Source of the DNA: Streptomyces sp. SID3343
GTDB lineage: Bacteria > Actinomycetota > Actinomycetes > Streptomycetales > Streptomycetaceae
Assembly: GCF_009865215.1 (NCBI RefSeq)
Contig: NZ_WWJX01001603.1
Coordinates: 1-51,552 of the forward strand
Direction: 5' to 3'
DNA length: 51,552 nt
Positions 8,732 through 16,748 of the stretch are shown here, in pieces (the first letter of the stretch is position 1; every line of letters starts with the position of its first letter). A program made the translations under genes and the position numbers. The notes below the pieces were generated by a model, which was given only the letters and a program-made list of their open reading frames with translations, was not told where the DNA came from and made no database searches.

Positions 8732-9235
8732 CTACTCGGCGATCAGCCGTGCGTAGCGGCCCTTGTGGAACATCAGCGGTGACGCGTCCCGCGGCAGGTC
8801 CAGCGCGGTGACCGCGCCGATCACGATCACGTGGTCGCCACCGGGCAGTTCGTGGGCGAGGTCGCATTCGATCCAGGCGAGCGCGCCGGCCAGCCGCGGG
8901 GCGCCGTTCGCGGCGGGCGCCCAGTCGACGCCGGCGAACTTGTCACCGCCGCTGCGGCCCATCGCGCGGCACACGTCCTGCTGGTCCTCGGCGAGTATGT
9001 TCACCACGAACCGCCCGGCCGTCCGCACCTTCGGGTAGGTCGTGGAGGTGAGTGCCGGGGAGATCGAGATGTACGCGGGCTCCAGCGACAGGGACGTGAA
9101 CGACTGGCAGGCCATGCCCACCGGGGCGTCGTCGTGGATCGCCGTGACAACCGTGACGCCGGTGGCGAAGTGGCCCATGACCTGACGCATCCGCGCCTGA
9201 TCGATCGCGGCCGACGGCGTCGTTGCGCTGGACAT
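8732..9235 (-). CDS. Flavin reductase domain protein (two-component monooxygenase partner type)
   Basis: A 167-aa flavin reductase-like domain. MGHFATGVTVVTA at the N-terminus, GMACQSFTSLSLEP and FVVNILAEDQQ are family hallmarks, as is the C-terminal MFHKGRYARL. Such proteins supply reduced FMN/FAD to oxygenases, or act directly on a substrate. The ATG at 9235 has GGGGGC upstream. An ATG four codons earlier (9247) is possible. A 19-bp palindrome lies just upstream of the start. No oxygenase subunit is adjacent, so the partner is unknown. Confidence 0.85.
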   Translation of the reverse strand: MSSATTPSAAIDQARMRQVMGHFATGVTVVTAIHDDAPVGMACQSFTSLSLEPAYISISPALTSTTYPKVRTAGRFVVNILAEDQQDVCRAMGRSGGDKFAGVDWAPAANGAPRLAGALAWIECDLAHELPGGDHVIVIGAVTALDLPRDASPLMFHKGRYARLIAE

Positions 9236-9261
9236 GGCTGCCCCCATGGGTCCGGAACTCG

Positions 9262-9280
9262 ATATGACTATTAGTCGTAT
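9262..9280. promoter_or_regulatory. Operator-like palindrome upstream of the flavin reductase gene
   Basis: ATATGACTA-T-TAGTCGTAT pairs at 8 of 9 positions per arm around a central T. It sits about 27 bp before the start codon and is AT-rich in a very GC-rich region, which suits a MarR- or TetR-type repressor site. The cognate regulator is not obvious in the window. Confidence 0.6.
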
Positions 9281-9475
9281 ATCTGTTTGGCCCTGCCATT
9301 GAACGGTGGATCTGACGAAGCGTCAATAACCTGACGGCCGCCTTTGCTCCGTGATCACCGCCACTCGACGCACCCATTCGAGCCATTCGGGAACTTACAT
9401 ATGCCTGCTGCACGTCCGGACCAGTAGCAGTAGCGTCGTCCGCGACGTCATACATCCTTCTGGAAGGACACACCC

Positions 9476-10051
9476 ATGGCCGTGAGCCTGAGCAAGGGCG
9501 GAAACGTCTCCCTCACCAAGGAGGCCCCTGGCCTGACCGCCGTCGTCGTCGGCCTCGGTTGGGACCTGCGCACGACCACGGGCGAGGACTTCGACCTCGA
9601 CGCGAGCGCGATCGTCGTGAACGCGGGCGGCAAGGTCTACTCCGACCAGCACTTCGTGTTCTTCAACAACATGAAGACCCCCGACGGCACCGTCGAGCAC
9701 ACCGGCGACAACCGCACCGGCGAGGGCGAGGGTGACGACGAGCAGATCAAGGTCAACCTCGCGCAGCTCCCCGCCGACGTCGACAAGGTCGTCTTCCCGG
9801 TCTCGGTCTACGACGCCGACAACCGCAAGCAGTCCTTCGGCCAGGTCCGCAACGCGTTCATCCGCGTGCTCAACGCGGCCGACAACGTCGAGCTCGCGCG
9901 CTACGACCTTTCGGAGGACGCGTCCACCGAGACCGCGATGCTCTTCGGCGAGCTGTACCGCGCCGGCACCGACTGGAAGTTCCGCGCGCTGGGCCAGGGC
10001 TACGCGTCCGGCCTCGCGGGCATCGCGAAGGACTTCGGCGTCAGCGTCTGA
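9476..10051 (+). CDS. TerD family protein
   Basis: A 191-aa TerD-family protein. It begins [20 protein letters not shown] and continues with [18 protein letters not shown] and [20 protein letters not shown], the acidic loops that bind calcium in this family. It closes with [21 protein letters not shown]. The length is standard. Streptomycetes carry many TerD paralogues, linked to stress responses and development rather than tellurite alone. CTGGAAGGA precedes the ATG. It is a single gene followed by a strong terminator. Confidence 0.93.
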   Translation: MAVSLSKGGNVSLTKEAPGLTAVVVGLGWDLRTTTGEDFDLDASAIVVNAGGKVYSDQHFVFFNNMKTPDGTVEHTGDNRTGEGEGDDEQIKVNLAQLPADVDKVVFPVSVYDADNRKQSFGQVRNAFIRVLNAADNVELARYDLSEDASTETAMLFGELYRAGTDWKFRALGQGYASGLAGIAKDFGVSV

Positions 10052-10060
10052 CCCGAGCCG

Positions 10061-10135
10061 CGCCCGCAGGACTCGCAGCACCCGCAGGACCCGCGACACC
10101 GGTAGGACGCGCAGGACATGTGACACCCGTAGGAC
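10061..10135. repeat. Degenerate short direct repeats between terD-like gene and its terminator
   Basis: The motif GCAGGAC or GTAGGAC, often followed by two or three bases and CGC/CAC, recurs about six times in 75 bp. The units are imperfect and vary in spacing. It lies in the 3' untranslated region. Confidence 0.5.
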
Positions 10136-10171
10136 ACGACGGCCCGATCTCGGCGGAGATCGGGTCGTCGT
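10136..10171. terminator. Terminator after the TerD gene
   Basis: CCCGATCTC-GGCG-GAGATCGGG is a perfect 9-bp stem with a 4-base loop, extended outward by ACGAC/GTCGT. It lies between convergent genes (TerD and pobA) and can serve both. Confidence 0.8.
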
Positions 10172-10213
10172 GCGTTCGGCTGCCGAGGTCCCGCCCCCGG
10201 GGCCGACCTCGGG

Positions 10214-11395
10214 TCAGTCGTCCCCGTTCCAGTCGTAGCCGACGTAGTTCTCCGCGAGCGTGGTCATCGCGGCCTCCGAGTCGGCGACGTACGCCAGGTG
10301 CGCGAGTCGGCAACGACGGTCGAACTCGGGCGCGCTCGGGTCCACGTGCAACAGCGTCGTCATCCAGTACGAGAAGTGCTCGGCCCGCCACACCCGCCGC
10401 AGGCACGTGTCGCTGTAGGCGTCGAGCCCGGCCCTCGACCCCCGGCCGAACCACTCGACGCACGCGTCCGCGAGCACCCGCACGTCGGCCATCGCCAGGT
10501 TGAGCCCCTTGGCTCCCGTGGGCGGGACTACGTGCGCCGCGTCGCCCGCCAGAAACAGCCGGCCGAAGCTCATCGGCTCGGCCACGAAGCTGCGCATCGG
10601 GGTGATGCTCTTGTCCGTGATCGGGCCCTCGTCGAGCCGCCATCCCGGCACCGCGAAGCGCTCGTGCAACTCCGCCCAGATCCTCACGTCCGGCCAGTCC
10701 TCGACCTTCGCGTCCGGCTCCACCTGGAGGTACAACCGGCTGACCGACGCCGAACGCATGCTGTGCAGCGCGAAGCCGCGGTCGCTGTACGCATAGATCA
10801 GATCGTCGGTGGACGGCGCGACGTCGGCCAGGATGCCGAGCCACGCGAACGGATACACCCGCTCGAAGGTCTTGAGCACGTGCGCCGGAAGGGCGGGGCG
10901 CGCGACGCCGTGGAAGCCGTCACAGCCCGCGATCACGTCGCATTCCAGGGTCTGTTCGACGCCGTCACGCACGAACCGGATCCGCGGCGCGTCCGAGTCG
11001 ATGCCCTCGATCGCGGTGACGGGTGTGTCGAAGTACAGCCGCGCGCCCTCGTCGACCCGCTTGGCGATCAGATCCTTGACGATCTCGGTCTGCCCGTAGA
11101 CGGTGACCGACTTGCCGCCGGTCCGGCTCGGGAAGTCGATGTGCCGGTCGCGGCCGGCGAAGCGCAGGTGGATCCCGTGGTGGAGCAGACCCTCGCGGTC
11201 CAGGCGATCGGCGGCGCCGGCCGCGCGCAGCGCGTCGACCGTGGACTGCTCCAACATGCCCGCGCGCCGGCGCTGTTCGCAGTACTCGCGACCGCGCGCC
11301 TCCAGGACCACCGAGTCGATCCCCTGGTTGTGCAGCAGTTGGGACAGGAGCAGGCCCGCCGGGCCCGCGCCGATGATTCCGACCTGTGTCCGCAT
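10214..11395 (-). CDS. pobA: 4-hydroxybenzoate 3-monooxygenase
   Basis: A 393-aa class A flavoprotein hydroxylase that converts 4-hydroxybenzoate to protocatechuate using NAD(P)H and O2. The FAD-binding GxGxxG is GAGPAG (residues 9-14), the second FAD motif is FLAGDAAHVVPPTGAKGLNLA (near 285), and the middle DG motif is AGCDGFHG. The length matches PobA. The start at 11395 gives the canonical MRTQVGIIGAGPAG. Frames upstream are unsupported. A 15-bp dyad of the proposed IclR regulon lies 104 bp upstream. Its product feeds the pcaHGBDC operon nearby. Confidence 0.93.
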   Translation of the reverse strand: MRTQVGIIGAGPAGLLLSQLLHNQGIDSVVLEARGREYCEQRRRAGMLEQSTVDALRAAGAADRLDREGLLHHGIHLRFAGRDRHIDFPSRTGGKSVTVYGQTEIVKDLIAKRVDEGARLYFDTPVTAIEGIDSDAPRIRFVRDGVEQTLECDVIAGCDGFHGVARPALPAHVLKTFERVYPFAWLGILADVAPSTDDLIYAYSDRGFALHSMRSASVSRLYLQVEPDAKVEDWPDVRIWAELHERFAVPGWRLDEGPITDKSITPMRSFVAEPMSFGRLFLAGDAAHVVPPTGAKGLNLAMADVRVLADACVEWFGRGSRAGLDAYSDTCLRRVWRAEHFSYWMTTLLHVDPSAPEFDRRCRLAHLAYVADSEAAMTTLAENYVGYDWNGDD

Positions 11396-11498
11396 CAGCC
11401 CGCTCCTCACCCATCGCGGTCCACCGCGACACCCGCGATGCGTCGTCGCACCGTTCGTTGCAGGTTCGCCCATTCCGGGCAGCGCGAAGGGGCCTGCC

Positions 11499-11513
11499 TT
11501 CCGGTGACCGGAA
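11499..11513. promoter_or_regulatory. Putative IclR-regulon operator upstream of pobA
   Basis: TTCCGGTGACCGGAA is a perfect 7-1-7 palindrome. It shares 12 fixed positions with two other dyads at 14102 and 18356 (TTCCG-STSAS-CGGAA). It is 104 bp upstream of the pobA start codon. Confidence 0.75.
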
Positions 11514-11658
11514 ACCCTTTGTCCCGGCGGCGTTTGGCCTTCCGGGTCCGGGCAAGTCATGAGTCTGGCAAGCACGAGCGGATGCTCCGGATTCACGGAG
11601 TACGTCCGCTGTTCCACCGAAAGGCACGATCCGAGACCCGACGCATATGGGAGTCCCC

Positions 11659-12357
11659 GTGAACCCGACAGCGACCGTCATCCTGGTCGTGGTGATCATC
11701 GTCGCCCTCGCCGCTGCGGCCTTCTTCGCGGGCCGGCTCCTGATGCGGCGGAAGCACCTGCAGACCCGTTTCGGCCCGGAGTACGACCGGGCGATCGAAC
11801 AGTACGGCGACCGCCGCGAGGCCGAACGCAACCTGGTCGAGCGCGAGCGTCGGCACAGCGAGCTGCAGCTCAAGCCGCTGGACCCGGCCGCCCGCGAGAA
11901 GTACTCCGCCGAGTGGACCGACGTCCAGGAGCGGTTCGTCGACGCTCCCGACGGCGCGGTCCAGGAGGCCGACGAGTTGATCACCCGCCTGATGCGTGAG
12001 CGTGGTTACCCGACCGGCGCCCACGACAAGCGGATGGAAATGCTGTCCGTCGAGCACGGCCACACGCTCGACCACTACCGCAAGGCGCACGACATCGCGC
12101 GTCGCAGCGAGTCCGGCGACGCCGGTACCGAGGACCTGCGCCAGGCGATGATCCACCACCGCGCGCTGTTCGACGAGCTGCTCGGCCGTACCTACCGGCC
12201 GCGCGCCGACGTCGGCCCGACCACGCGACAGGCCGCGGACCCGACCTCGCCCGGCGCGACCGGCGCGGTGCACGACGGCCGGACCGACCAGTGGATCGCG
12301 GGGCCCGGCGAGACGGCCACGCCGCACGTGGACACCTCCAAGCCCGAGGCCCGCTGA
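11659..12357 (+). CDS. Membrane-anchored hypothetical protein, paralogue of the next gene
   Basis: A 232-aa protein with one N-terminal membrane helix (about residues 5-25, ATVILVVVIIVALAAAAFFA) followed by a charged helical cytoplasmic part. The motif FVDAPDGAVQEADEL (near residue 97) and the later EDLRQAMIHHRALFDELLG recur in the product at 12503, so the two share a domain. GGGAG five bases upstream favours the GTG at 11659 over an ATG at 11647. No function is known. The C-terminal 45 residues are disordered and Pro/Thr-rich. Confidence 0.72.
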   Translation: MNPTATVILVVVIIVALAAAAFFAGRLLMRRKHLQTRFGPEYDRAIEQYGDRREAERNLVERERRHSELQLKPLDPAAREKYSAEWTDVQERFVDAPDGAVQEADELITRLMRERGYPTGAHDKRMEMLSVEHGHTLDHYRKAHDIARRSESGDAGTEDLRQAMIHHRALFDELLGRTYRPRADVGPTTRQAADPTSPGATGAVHDGRTDQWIAGPGETATPHVDTSKPEAR

Positions 12358-12412
12358 CCCGCACACGAACGCGAGCACGACAGGCACCCGCCGACGCACG
12401 CAGACGCGTGGT

Positions 12413-12445
12413 CAAGCACGCCAAGCACGCCAAGCACGCCAAGCA
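12413..12445. repeat. 9-bp tandem repeat
   Basis: CAAGCACGC is repeated three times, with a partial fourth copy, in the 145-bp gap between the two related hypothetical genes. Read from 12411, it would encode a Lys-His-Ala repeat ending in a stop, but no start codon or gene frame leads into it. Confidence 0.7.
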
Positions 12446-12502
12446 GTAAGCGCAGAGGAACAGCGCCACCGCCAGTCGTACCGGACGAGAGGACCCATAC
12501 CG

Positions 12503-13156
12503 ATGCGCAAGCAGAACTCCCCGACAGGGCCGGGCGCTTCCGGTCCCAGCCGGGACGACGTGCCCTTCGTCGAACGCGACGACCGCGACCGCGCCGCACG
12601 CCAGGCGCGCGTCACCGACGGCCCGAGGCCCGACATCGACAGCCCGCCGGCCGCGCCCAAGGCACCGCCGGCCGCGCACGGCCTTCCGCACCAGCAGCAC
12701 GACGAAGCGGAGCCGTACGGCACCACGGTGCACGCCGTCCCGAACAAGGACAGGGACGCGCCGCCCCCGCCGCCGAGCACGCCGCCGCGCCCGACCCGGG
12801 ACGTCGGCGGGCGCAGCCCGGCCTCGGCGGACACCCCCACCAAGGTCTCTCCGCGACACAACGGCGACGCCGACGGCGCCCCCGACGCCGAGGCGCACAT
12901 GTTCGACCGCGCCGCCGCCGAGGACCTCAACCATCGGTTCCGGGAGGCGCTCGCGGGATTCGTGGACAGCCCCTCCGACGCGGTTGCGGACGCCGACGAG
13001 ATCGCCGCCCAGGTCACCAAGCTCGTGACGGACTCGATCCGAACCCGGCGCAACGAGTTGGAGCAGGTCAAGAGCACGGCGGGCGGCGACACCGAGCAAC
13101 TGCGGCTCGCGCTGCACAAGTACCGGACGTTCCTACAGAGCATGTTGAAGCTCTGA
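12503..13156 (+). CDS. Hypothetical protein sharing a domain with its upstream neighbour
   Basis: A 217-aa soluble protein. Residues 1-125 are disordered and rich in Pro, Ala and Asp (including a PPPPPS run). Residues 130-217 form a helical domain with FVDSPSDAVADADEI and EQLRLALHKYRTFLQSML, matching the domain of the 11659 product in order and spacing. ACGAGAGGA precedes the ATG. A 48-bp perfect palindrome follows. Function is unknown, but the arrangement suggests a membrane-bound and a soluble member of one small family. Confidence 0.72.
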   Translation: MRKQNSPTGPGASGPSRDDVPFVERDDRDRAARQARVTDGPRPDIDSPPAAPKAPPAAHGLPHQQHDEAEPYGTTVHAVPNKDRDAPPPPPSTPPRPTRDVGGRSPASADTPTKVSPRHNGDADGAPDAEAHMFDRAAAEDLNHRFREALAGFVDSPSDAVADADEIAAQVTKLVTDSIRTRRNELEQVKSTAGGDTEQLRLALHKYRTFLQSMLKL

Positions 13157-13176
13157 CCGGGTTCGAACACTCGGAA

Positions 13177-13224
13177 CACGGCGGCGGGGTCGTCACCCAC
13201 GTGGGTGACGACCCCGCCGCCGTG
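13177..13224. terminator. Bidirectional terminator (48-bp perfect palindrome)
   Basis: CACGGCGGCGGGGTCGTCAC... and its exact complement form two 24-bp arms with no spacer, centred at 13200/13201 (CCCAC|GTGGG). It sits between the convergent hypothetical gene and the IclR gene and serves both. Confidence 0.85.
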
Positions 13225-13227
13225 CGC

Positions 13228-14001
13228 TCACTCTCCCCCGCCGATGTCCCCGCTCCCCGACCAGTGCTGGGCCACGTCTCTCGACAGCGCCCGCGCCGCC
13301 GTGGTCACGGTCGGCACCAACCGCCGTAGATCCGCCGTCCGCCGGCCCGTCACCAGGGACAACGCGGCGACCACCGTCCCGTGTGTGTCGCGTACCGGCG
13401 CGGCCACCGAGTGCGCGCCCGCCGTCATCTCCGCCGACGTGGTGGCCACCCCCGTGCGCCGCACCTCGACCAGACACTCGCGCAGGCGGACCGGGTCGGT
13501 GATGGTGCGGGCGGTGTGCTTCGCGAGGCCCTCGGCCAACACCCGTTCGCGCAGCGCCTCGGGCGCGAACGCGAGCAGCACCTTGCCCACCCCCGTGGCG
13601 TGCAACGGCAGTTCGGTCCCCACCCGGGTCACCACCGGCACCGAGCGCGGTCCGCGCAGGCGTTCCAGGTACAGCGCCTTGCCCTCGCGCAGCACGGCCA
13701 GCTGCACGTTCTCGTGGGTGGCCTCGTACAGGTCCTCCATGTGTGGCAACGCGAGGTCGCGCAGGTCGGTCGCCGCGTGCGCCTGGGCGCCGATGTGCCA
13801 CAGCTTGACCCCGACCCGATACGTGCCGTCGTCGAGCCGCTCCAGGAGCCCGCCGCCGACCAGTTCGGCGACCAGCCGGTGGCCGGTGGCGAGCGCGAGA
13901 TCGGCGCGCCGGCACACCTCGGTCAGGGTGAGCCGGCCGTCACCCGCCGCGAACGCGCCCAGGATGGCCATCACCTTGCCCGTGACCGTGCTGGGCGTCA
14001 T
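13228..14001 (-). CDS. IclR family regulator of pob/pca genes
   Basis: A 257-aa protein. The N-terminal winged HTH (residues about 5-65) contains RLTLTEVCRRADLALATGHRLVAEL. The IclR effector domain has LPLHATGVGKVLLAF and the TTSAEMTAGAHSVAAPVRD segment. GGAGG upstream supports the ATG at 14001. It is downstream of, and co-oriented with, pcaHGBDC but separated by 202 bp. It has its own dyad 101 bp upstream of the start. It resembles the PcaR/PobR group, and the three shared dyads suggest control of pobA, pcaH and itself. Protocatechuate or 4-hydroxybenzoate is the likely effector. Confidence 0.87.
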   Translation of the reverse strand: MTPSTVTGKVMAILGAFAAGDGRLTLTEVCRRADLALATGHRLVAELVGGGLLERLDDGTYRVGVKLWHIGAQAHAATDLRDLALPHMEDLYEATHENVQLAVLREGKALYLERLRGPRSVPVVTRVGTELPLHATGVGKVLLAFAPEALRERVLAEGLAKHTARTITDPVRLRECLVEVRRTGVATTSAEMTAGAHSVAAPVRDTHGTVVAALSLVTGRRTADLRRLVPTVTTAARALSRDVAQHWSGSGDIGGGE

Positions 14002-14035
14002 GGCCGAACCTCCGGGAGCGGGACGTGTGGACTGG

Positions 14036-14104
14036 CGGTCGGCGCAAGCCCGGGCTTCCGGTCGGCGCAAGCCCGGGCTCCCGGTCGGCGCAAGCCCGGG
14101 CTTC
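14036..14104. repeat. Three tandem copies of a 23-bp unit
   Basis: The unit begins CGGTCGGCGCAAGCCCGGG and repeats head to tail at 14036, 14059 and 14082, with one substitution in copy 2. A diverged partial copy follows and contains the operator-like dyad at 14102. Each unit carries the self-complementary AAGCCCGGGCTT, so each can form a small hairpin. Confidence 0.85.
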
Positions 14105-14116
14105 CGGTCAGCGGAA
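14102..14116. promoter_or_regulatory. Putative IclR-regulon operator upstream of the IclR gene
   Basis: TTCCGGTCAGCGGAA matches the TTCCG-STSAS-CGGAA pattern found upstream of pobA and pcaH. It is 101 bp upstream of the IclR start codon, a distance nearly equal to that at pobA. Confidence 0.75.
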
Positions 14117-14203
14117 GCCTCGTGGAGTTTACGTCGCGCCCGGCGGTGCCTTCCGGCAACACGGTTCGGCGATGCGTTCCGACGGCGCGTCGCGGCGCAC
14201 CGA

Positions 14204-14572
14204 CTACTCGCCCATCTCCACCCGGACCCGCTGGGCGACGGCGAAGGCGCTGTTGGCGGCCGGTACTCCGCAGTAGATCGCGCTCTGCAACAGCACCTCC
14301 TTGACCTCGTCCCACGTGAGCCCGTTGTTCCGCGCCGCCCGCACGTGCAGCGCGAGTTCGTCCATGTGGTTGTGGGCGATCAGCGCGGTCAACGTGATGC
14401 AGCTGCGCGTCCTGCGGTCCAGGCCCGGCCGGGTCCAGATCTCGCCCCACGCGTAACGGGTGATCAGTTCCTGGAAATCGCCGGTCAGTTCGGTGGTTCC
14501 GGTGATCGCGCGGTCCACCTGCGCGTCGCCCAGCACCTCACGGCGCACGCGCATGCCGTCGTCGTGGCTCAC
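14204..14572 (-). CDS. pcaC: 4-carboxymuconolactone decarboxylase
   Basis: A 122-aa AhpD-like protein that decarboxylates 4-carboxymuconolactone to 3-oxoadipate enol-lactone. The body carries TRSCITLTALIAHNHMDELALHVRAA and the conserved GLTWDEVKEVLLQSAIYCGVPAAN. The GTG start at 14570-14572 overlaps the pcaD stop (GTGA), so translation is coupled. In many actinomycetes pcaD and pcaC are fused as pcaL. Here they are separate genes. It is the last gene of the operon. Confidence 0.92.
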   Translation of the reverse strand: MSHDDGMRVRREVLGDAQVDRAITGTTELTGDFQELITRYAWGEIWTRPGLDRRTRSCITLTALIAHNHMDELALHVRAARNNGLTWDEVKEVLLQSAIYCGVPAANSAFAVAQRVRVEMGE

Positions 14573-15342
14573 GCGTGACCCACCAGGTGCTTGAGCATCG
14601 CGTCGGTCACCGTGTCGGCCTGCTGGATGTTGGCCAGGTGCGCGGCGTCGGCGACCTCGACGAGCATCGCGTCGGGGATGCCCGCGGCCAGCTCGCGCGC
14701 GTGCTCCACAGGGGTGGACGGGTCCTGCTCCGCGCCGATCACAAGCGTGGGCGCGGTGACCCGGCCGAGTTCGGCGCGCAGGTCGTAGTGGGCGAGCGCG
14801 TCGCAACAGCCCGCGTAGCCCTCGGCCGGGCATGCGTAGAGCATGTCCAGAATGCGCTGTACGGCGGCGGGCTCGCGGGTGATGTACTCCGGCGTGAACC
14901 AGCGCCGGATGACCGTGTCGGCCACCTCTCGCATGCCCTTGGCCCGCACCGTCGCGGCCCGGTCGAGCCAGCCCTGCGGCTCGCCGAAGTGGGCCGACGA
15001 GCAGCACAGGATCAGGCCGGTGAGCCGTTCGGGGTGATGCACGCCCATCCACAGGCCGATCGCACCGCCGAGCGAGACGCCGGCGTACGCGAACCGTTTG
15101 ATGCCGTACGAGTCGGCCAGCGTCAGCACGTCGCCGACCAGGTCGCCGACCGACGAGGTCCCGAGCACGGGGTGCGACCTGCCGTGTCCGCGCAGGTCGA
15201 AGCGCAGCACGCGCAGATGCTGCGACAGGGCCGGGATCTGCGCGTCCCACATGCCCAGCTCGGTGCCGAGCGAGGGGCCCAGGATCAGTACCGGGGCGTC
15301 GGCGGGGCCGTCGAATCGGTGATTGAGCGTGGCGATCGTCAT
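14569..15342 (-). CDS. pcaD: 3-oxoadipate enol-lactonase
   Basis: A 257-aa alpha/beta hydrolase that opens 3-oxoadipate enol-lactone to 3-oxoadipate. The nucleophile elbow is GVSLGG (Ser near 91), RFDLRGHGRSHP is the typical segment before it, and DAAHLANIQQ carries the catalytic His. GAGAAGGA precedes the ATG, which overlaps the pcaB stop (ATGA). Confidence 0.93.
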   Translation of the reverse strand: MTIATLNHRFDGPADAPVLILGPSLGTELGMWDAQIPALSQHLRVLRFDLRGHGRSHPVLGTSSVGDLVGDVLTLADSYGIKRFAYAGVSLGGAIGLWMGVHHPERLTGLILCCSSAHFGEPQGWLDRAATVRAKGMREVADTVIRRWFTPEYITREPAAVQRILDMLYACPAEGYAGCCDALAHYDLRAELGRVTAPTLVIGAEQDPSTPVEHARELAAGIPDAMLVEVADAAHLANIQQADTVTDAMLKHLVGHA

Positions 15343-16748
15343 TGGTCCTTCTCTTGGAACACGGTGCGATGGTGCGCGAGCGCCCGGTCGATCAGGGCCG
15401 GGGTCGAGCCGATGTAGGCGGCGGGGTCGAATGCCGCCTCGTCCAACTCCCCAAGCACATCACGAAGGTGACGACCGGTCAGCGCCGAGGTCCGGGATGC
15501 CTCGGTGAGCACTCGCGCGGCCTCGGCCCGGCCGAGCCGCGCCGCCAACTCGACGGACAGTCGCTCCGACACGATCCGTCCGCCGGTCAGGTCCAGATTG
15601 GCGCGCATGCGGTCCGGAAAGACCTCCAGGCCCTCGGCCAACTCGGCGGCCGTGCACGCCGACCCGCCCGCGAGCCGCAGGCACGCGCGCACCGGCTGCC
15701 ACTCGGCGTGCCACGCGCCCGCCGGGCGTTCGTGCTCGGCGCCGGCCATCGAGGCGGCCGTGATCGAGGCGTACGCGGGAATCTGGCGCGCGGCCGAGAC
15801 GATCAGCACCGAGAGCACGGGGTTGCGTTTGTGCGGCATCGCGGACGAACCGCCGCGGCCCTCGCCGACGGGTTCGGCGACCTCGCCGACCTCGGTCTGG
15901 GTGAGCAGCGCGACGTCGCCGGCGAACTTGCCCAGTGCGCCGCCGGCGTGCGCGAGCGCGCTCGTGAGGTCGACGATCGGGGTGCGCAGGGTGTGCCATG
16001 GCAGGACCGGCTCGGCGAGCGCGAGCTCCTCGGCGAACGGCGCGAGCAGCGCGACGGCGTCCGCACCGAGCGCGGCCAGGGTGCCTGCCGCCCCGCCGAG
16101 CTGCGCGGGCAGCGCCGTCCGGACGGCGTGTACGCGCGTGTACGCGTCGGTGACGCCCACGCACCACCCGGCGGCCTTGAGCCCGAACGTGGTCGGTACC
16201 GCGTGTTGGGTGAGGGTGCGACCCGCCATGACGGTGCGCCGGTGTCGGTCCGCGAGGTCGGCCAGGGCCGCCGCGGTGCGGGCGAGGTCGGGCAGCGCCA
16301 GGTCGAGCGCGCGGGCGGCCACGAGCATCGCGGCGCTGTCCACGATGTCCTGGCTGGTGGCGCCGCGGTGCACGTACTCGGCCGCGGCCGGATCGATCGC
16401 CCGCACCGCGGCCGTGAGATCGCGCACCAGCGGCACGACCGGATTGCCGGCGCCCCGGGCGCGGCGGGCCAGTTCGACGAGGTCGATCCGGTCGTACGCG
16501 GCGCGCGTGCCGGCCTCGATCGCCACGGCCGCGGTCGCGGGGATCAGGCCGATCCGAGCCTGGGCGCGGGCGAGCGCGGCCTCGGTGTCGAGCAGGGCGC
16601 GAAGGTGCGCTGCGTCGCTCGTGGCCGCCTCGACGGCGGTGCCGGCGCGTACCGGTTCGAGCAGACCCGAGTCCGCCGCCTCGGCCGGCGACGCGGCGTC
16701 GAACCGCTCCGCGTCGAATCCATCGAACGGTGAGGGGTCAGACAGCAA
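15339..16748 (-). CDS. pcaB: 3-carboxy-cis,cis-muconate cycloisomerase
   Basis: A 469-aa member of the fumarase/aspartase superfamily that forms 4-carboxymuconolactone. The family signature GGSSAMPHKRNP and the EYVHRGATSQDIVDSA block with catalytic His/Ser are present. The start is inferred to be the TTG at 16746-16748, with GGAGA about nine bases upstream. It overlaps the pcaG 3' end by 11 bases. A CTG one codon later is an alternative. No ATG occurs in a sensible place, and the open frame reaches 16784. Confidence 0.9.
   Translation of the reverse strand: MLSDPSPFDGFDAERFDAASPAEAADSGLLEPVRAGTAVEAATSDAAHLRALLDTEAALARAQARIGLIPATAAVAIEAGTRAAYDRIDLVELARRARGAGNPVVPLVRDLTAAVRAIDPAAAEYVHRGATSQDIVDSAAMLVAARALDLALPDLARTAAALADLADRHRRTVMAGRTLTQHAVPTTFGLKAAGWCVGVTDAYTRVHAVRTALPAQLGGAAGTLAALGADAVALLAPFAEELALAEPVLPWHTLRTPIVDLTSALAHAGGALGKFAGDVALLTQTEVGEVAEPVGEGRGGSSAMPHKRNPVLSVLIVSAARQIPAYASITAASMAGAEHERPAGAWHAEWQPVRACLRLAGGSACTAAELAEGLEVFPDRMRANLDLTGGRIVSERLSVELAARLGRAEAARVLTEASRTSALTGRHLRDVLGELDEAAFDPAAYIGSTPALIDRALAHHRTVFQEKDQ

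Noticed and set aside
9476-10051. TerD gene as part of a tellurite resistance operon
   Set aside because: No other ter genes adjoin it. It is a single-gene unit bounded by its own terminator.
12411-12449. Lys-His-Ala repeat coding tail ending in TAA
   Set aside because: Not in frame with the preceding gene and no start codon leads into it. Treated as a non-coding tandem repeat.
14036-14116. Direct-repeat array considered as a CRISPR
   Set aside because: Units are contiguous without spacers, and no cas genes are present.
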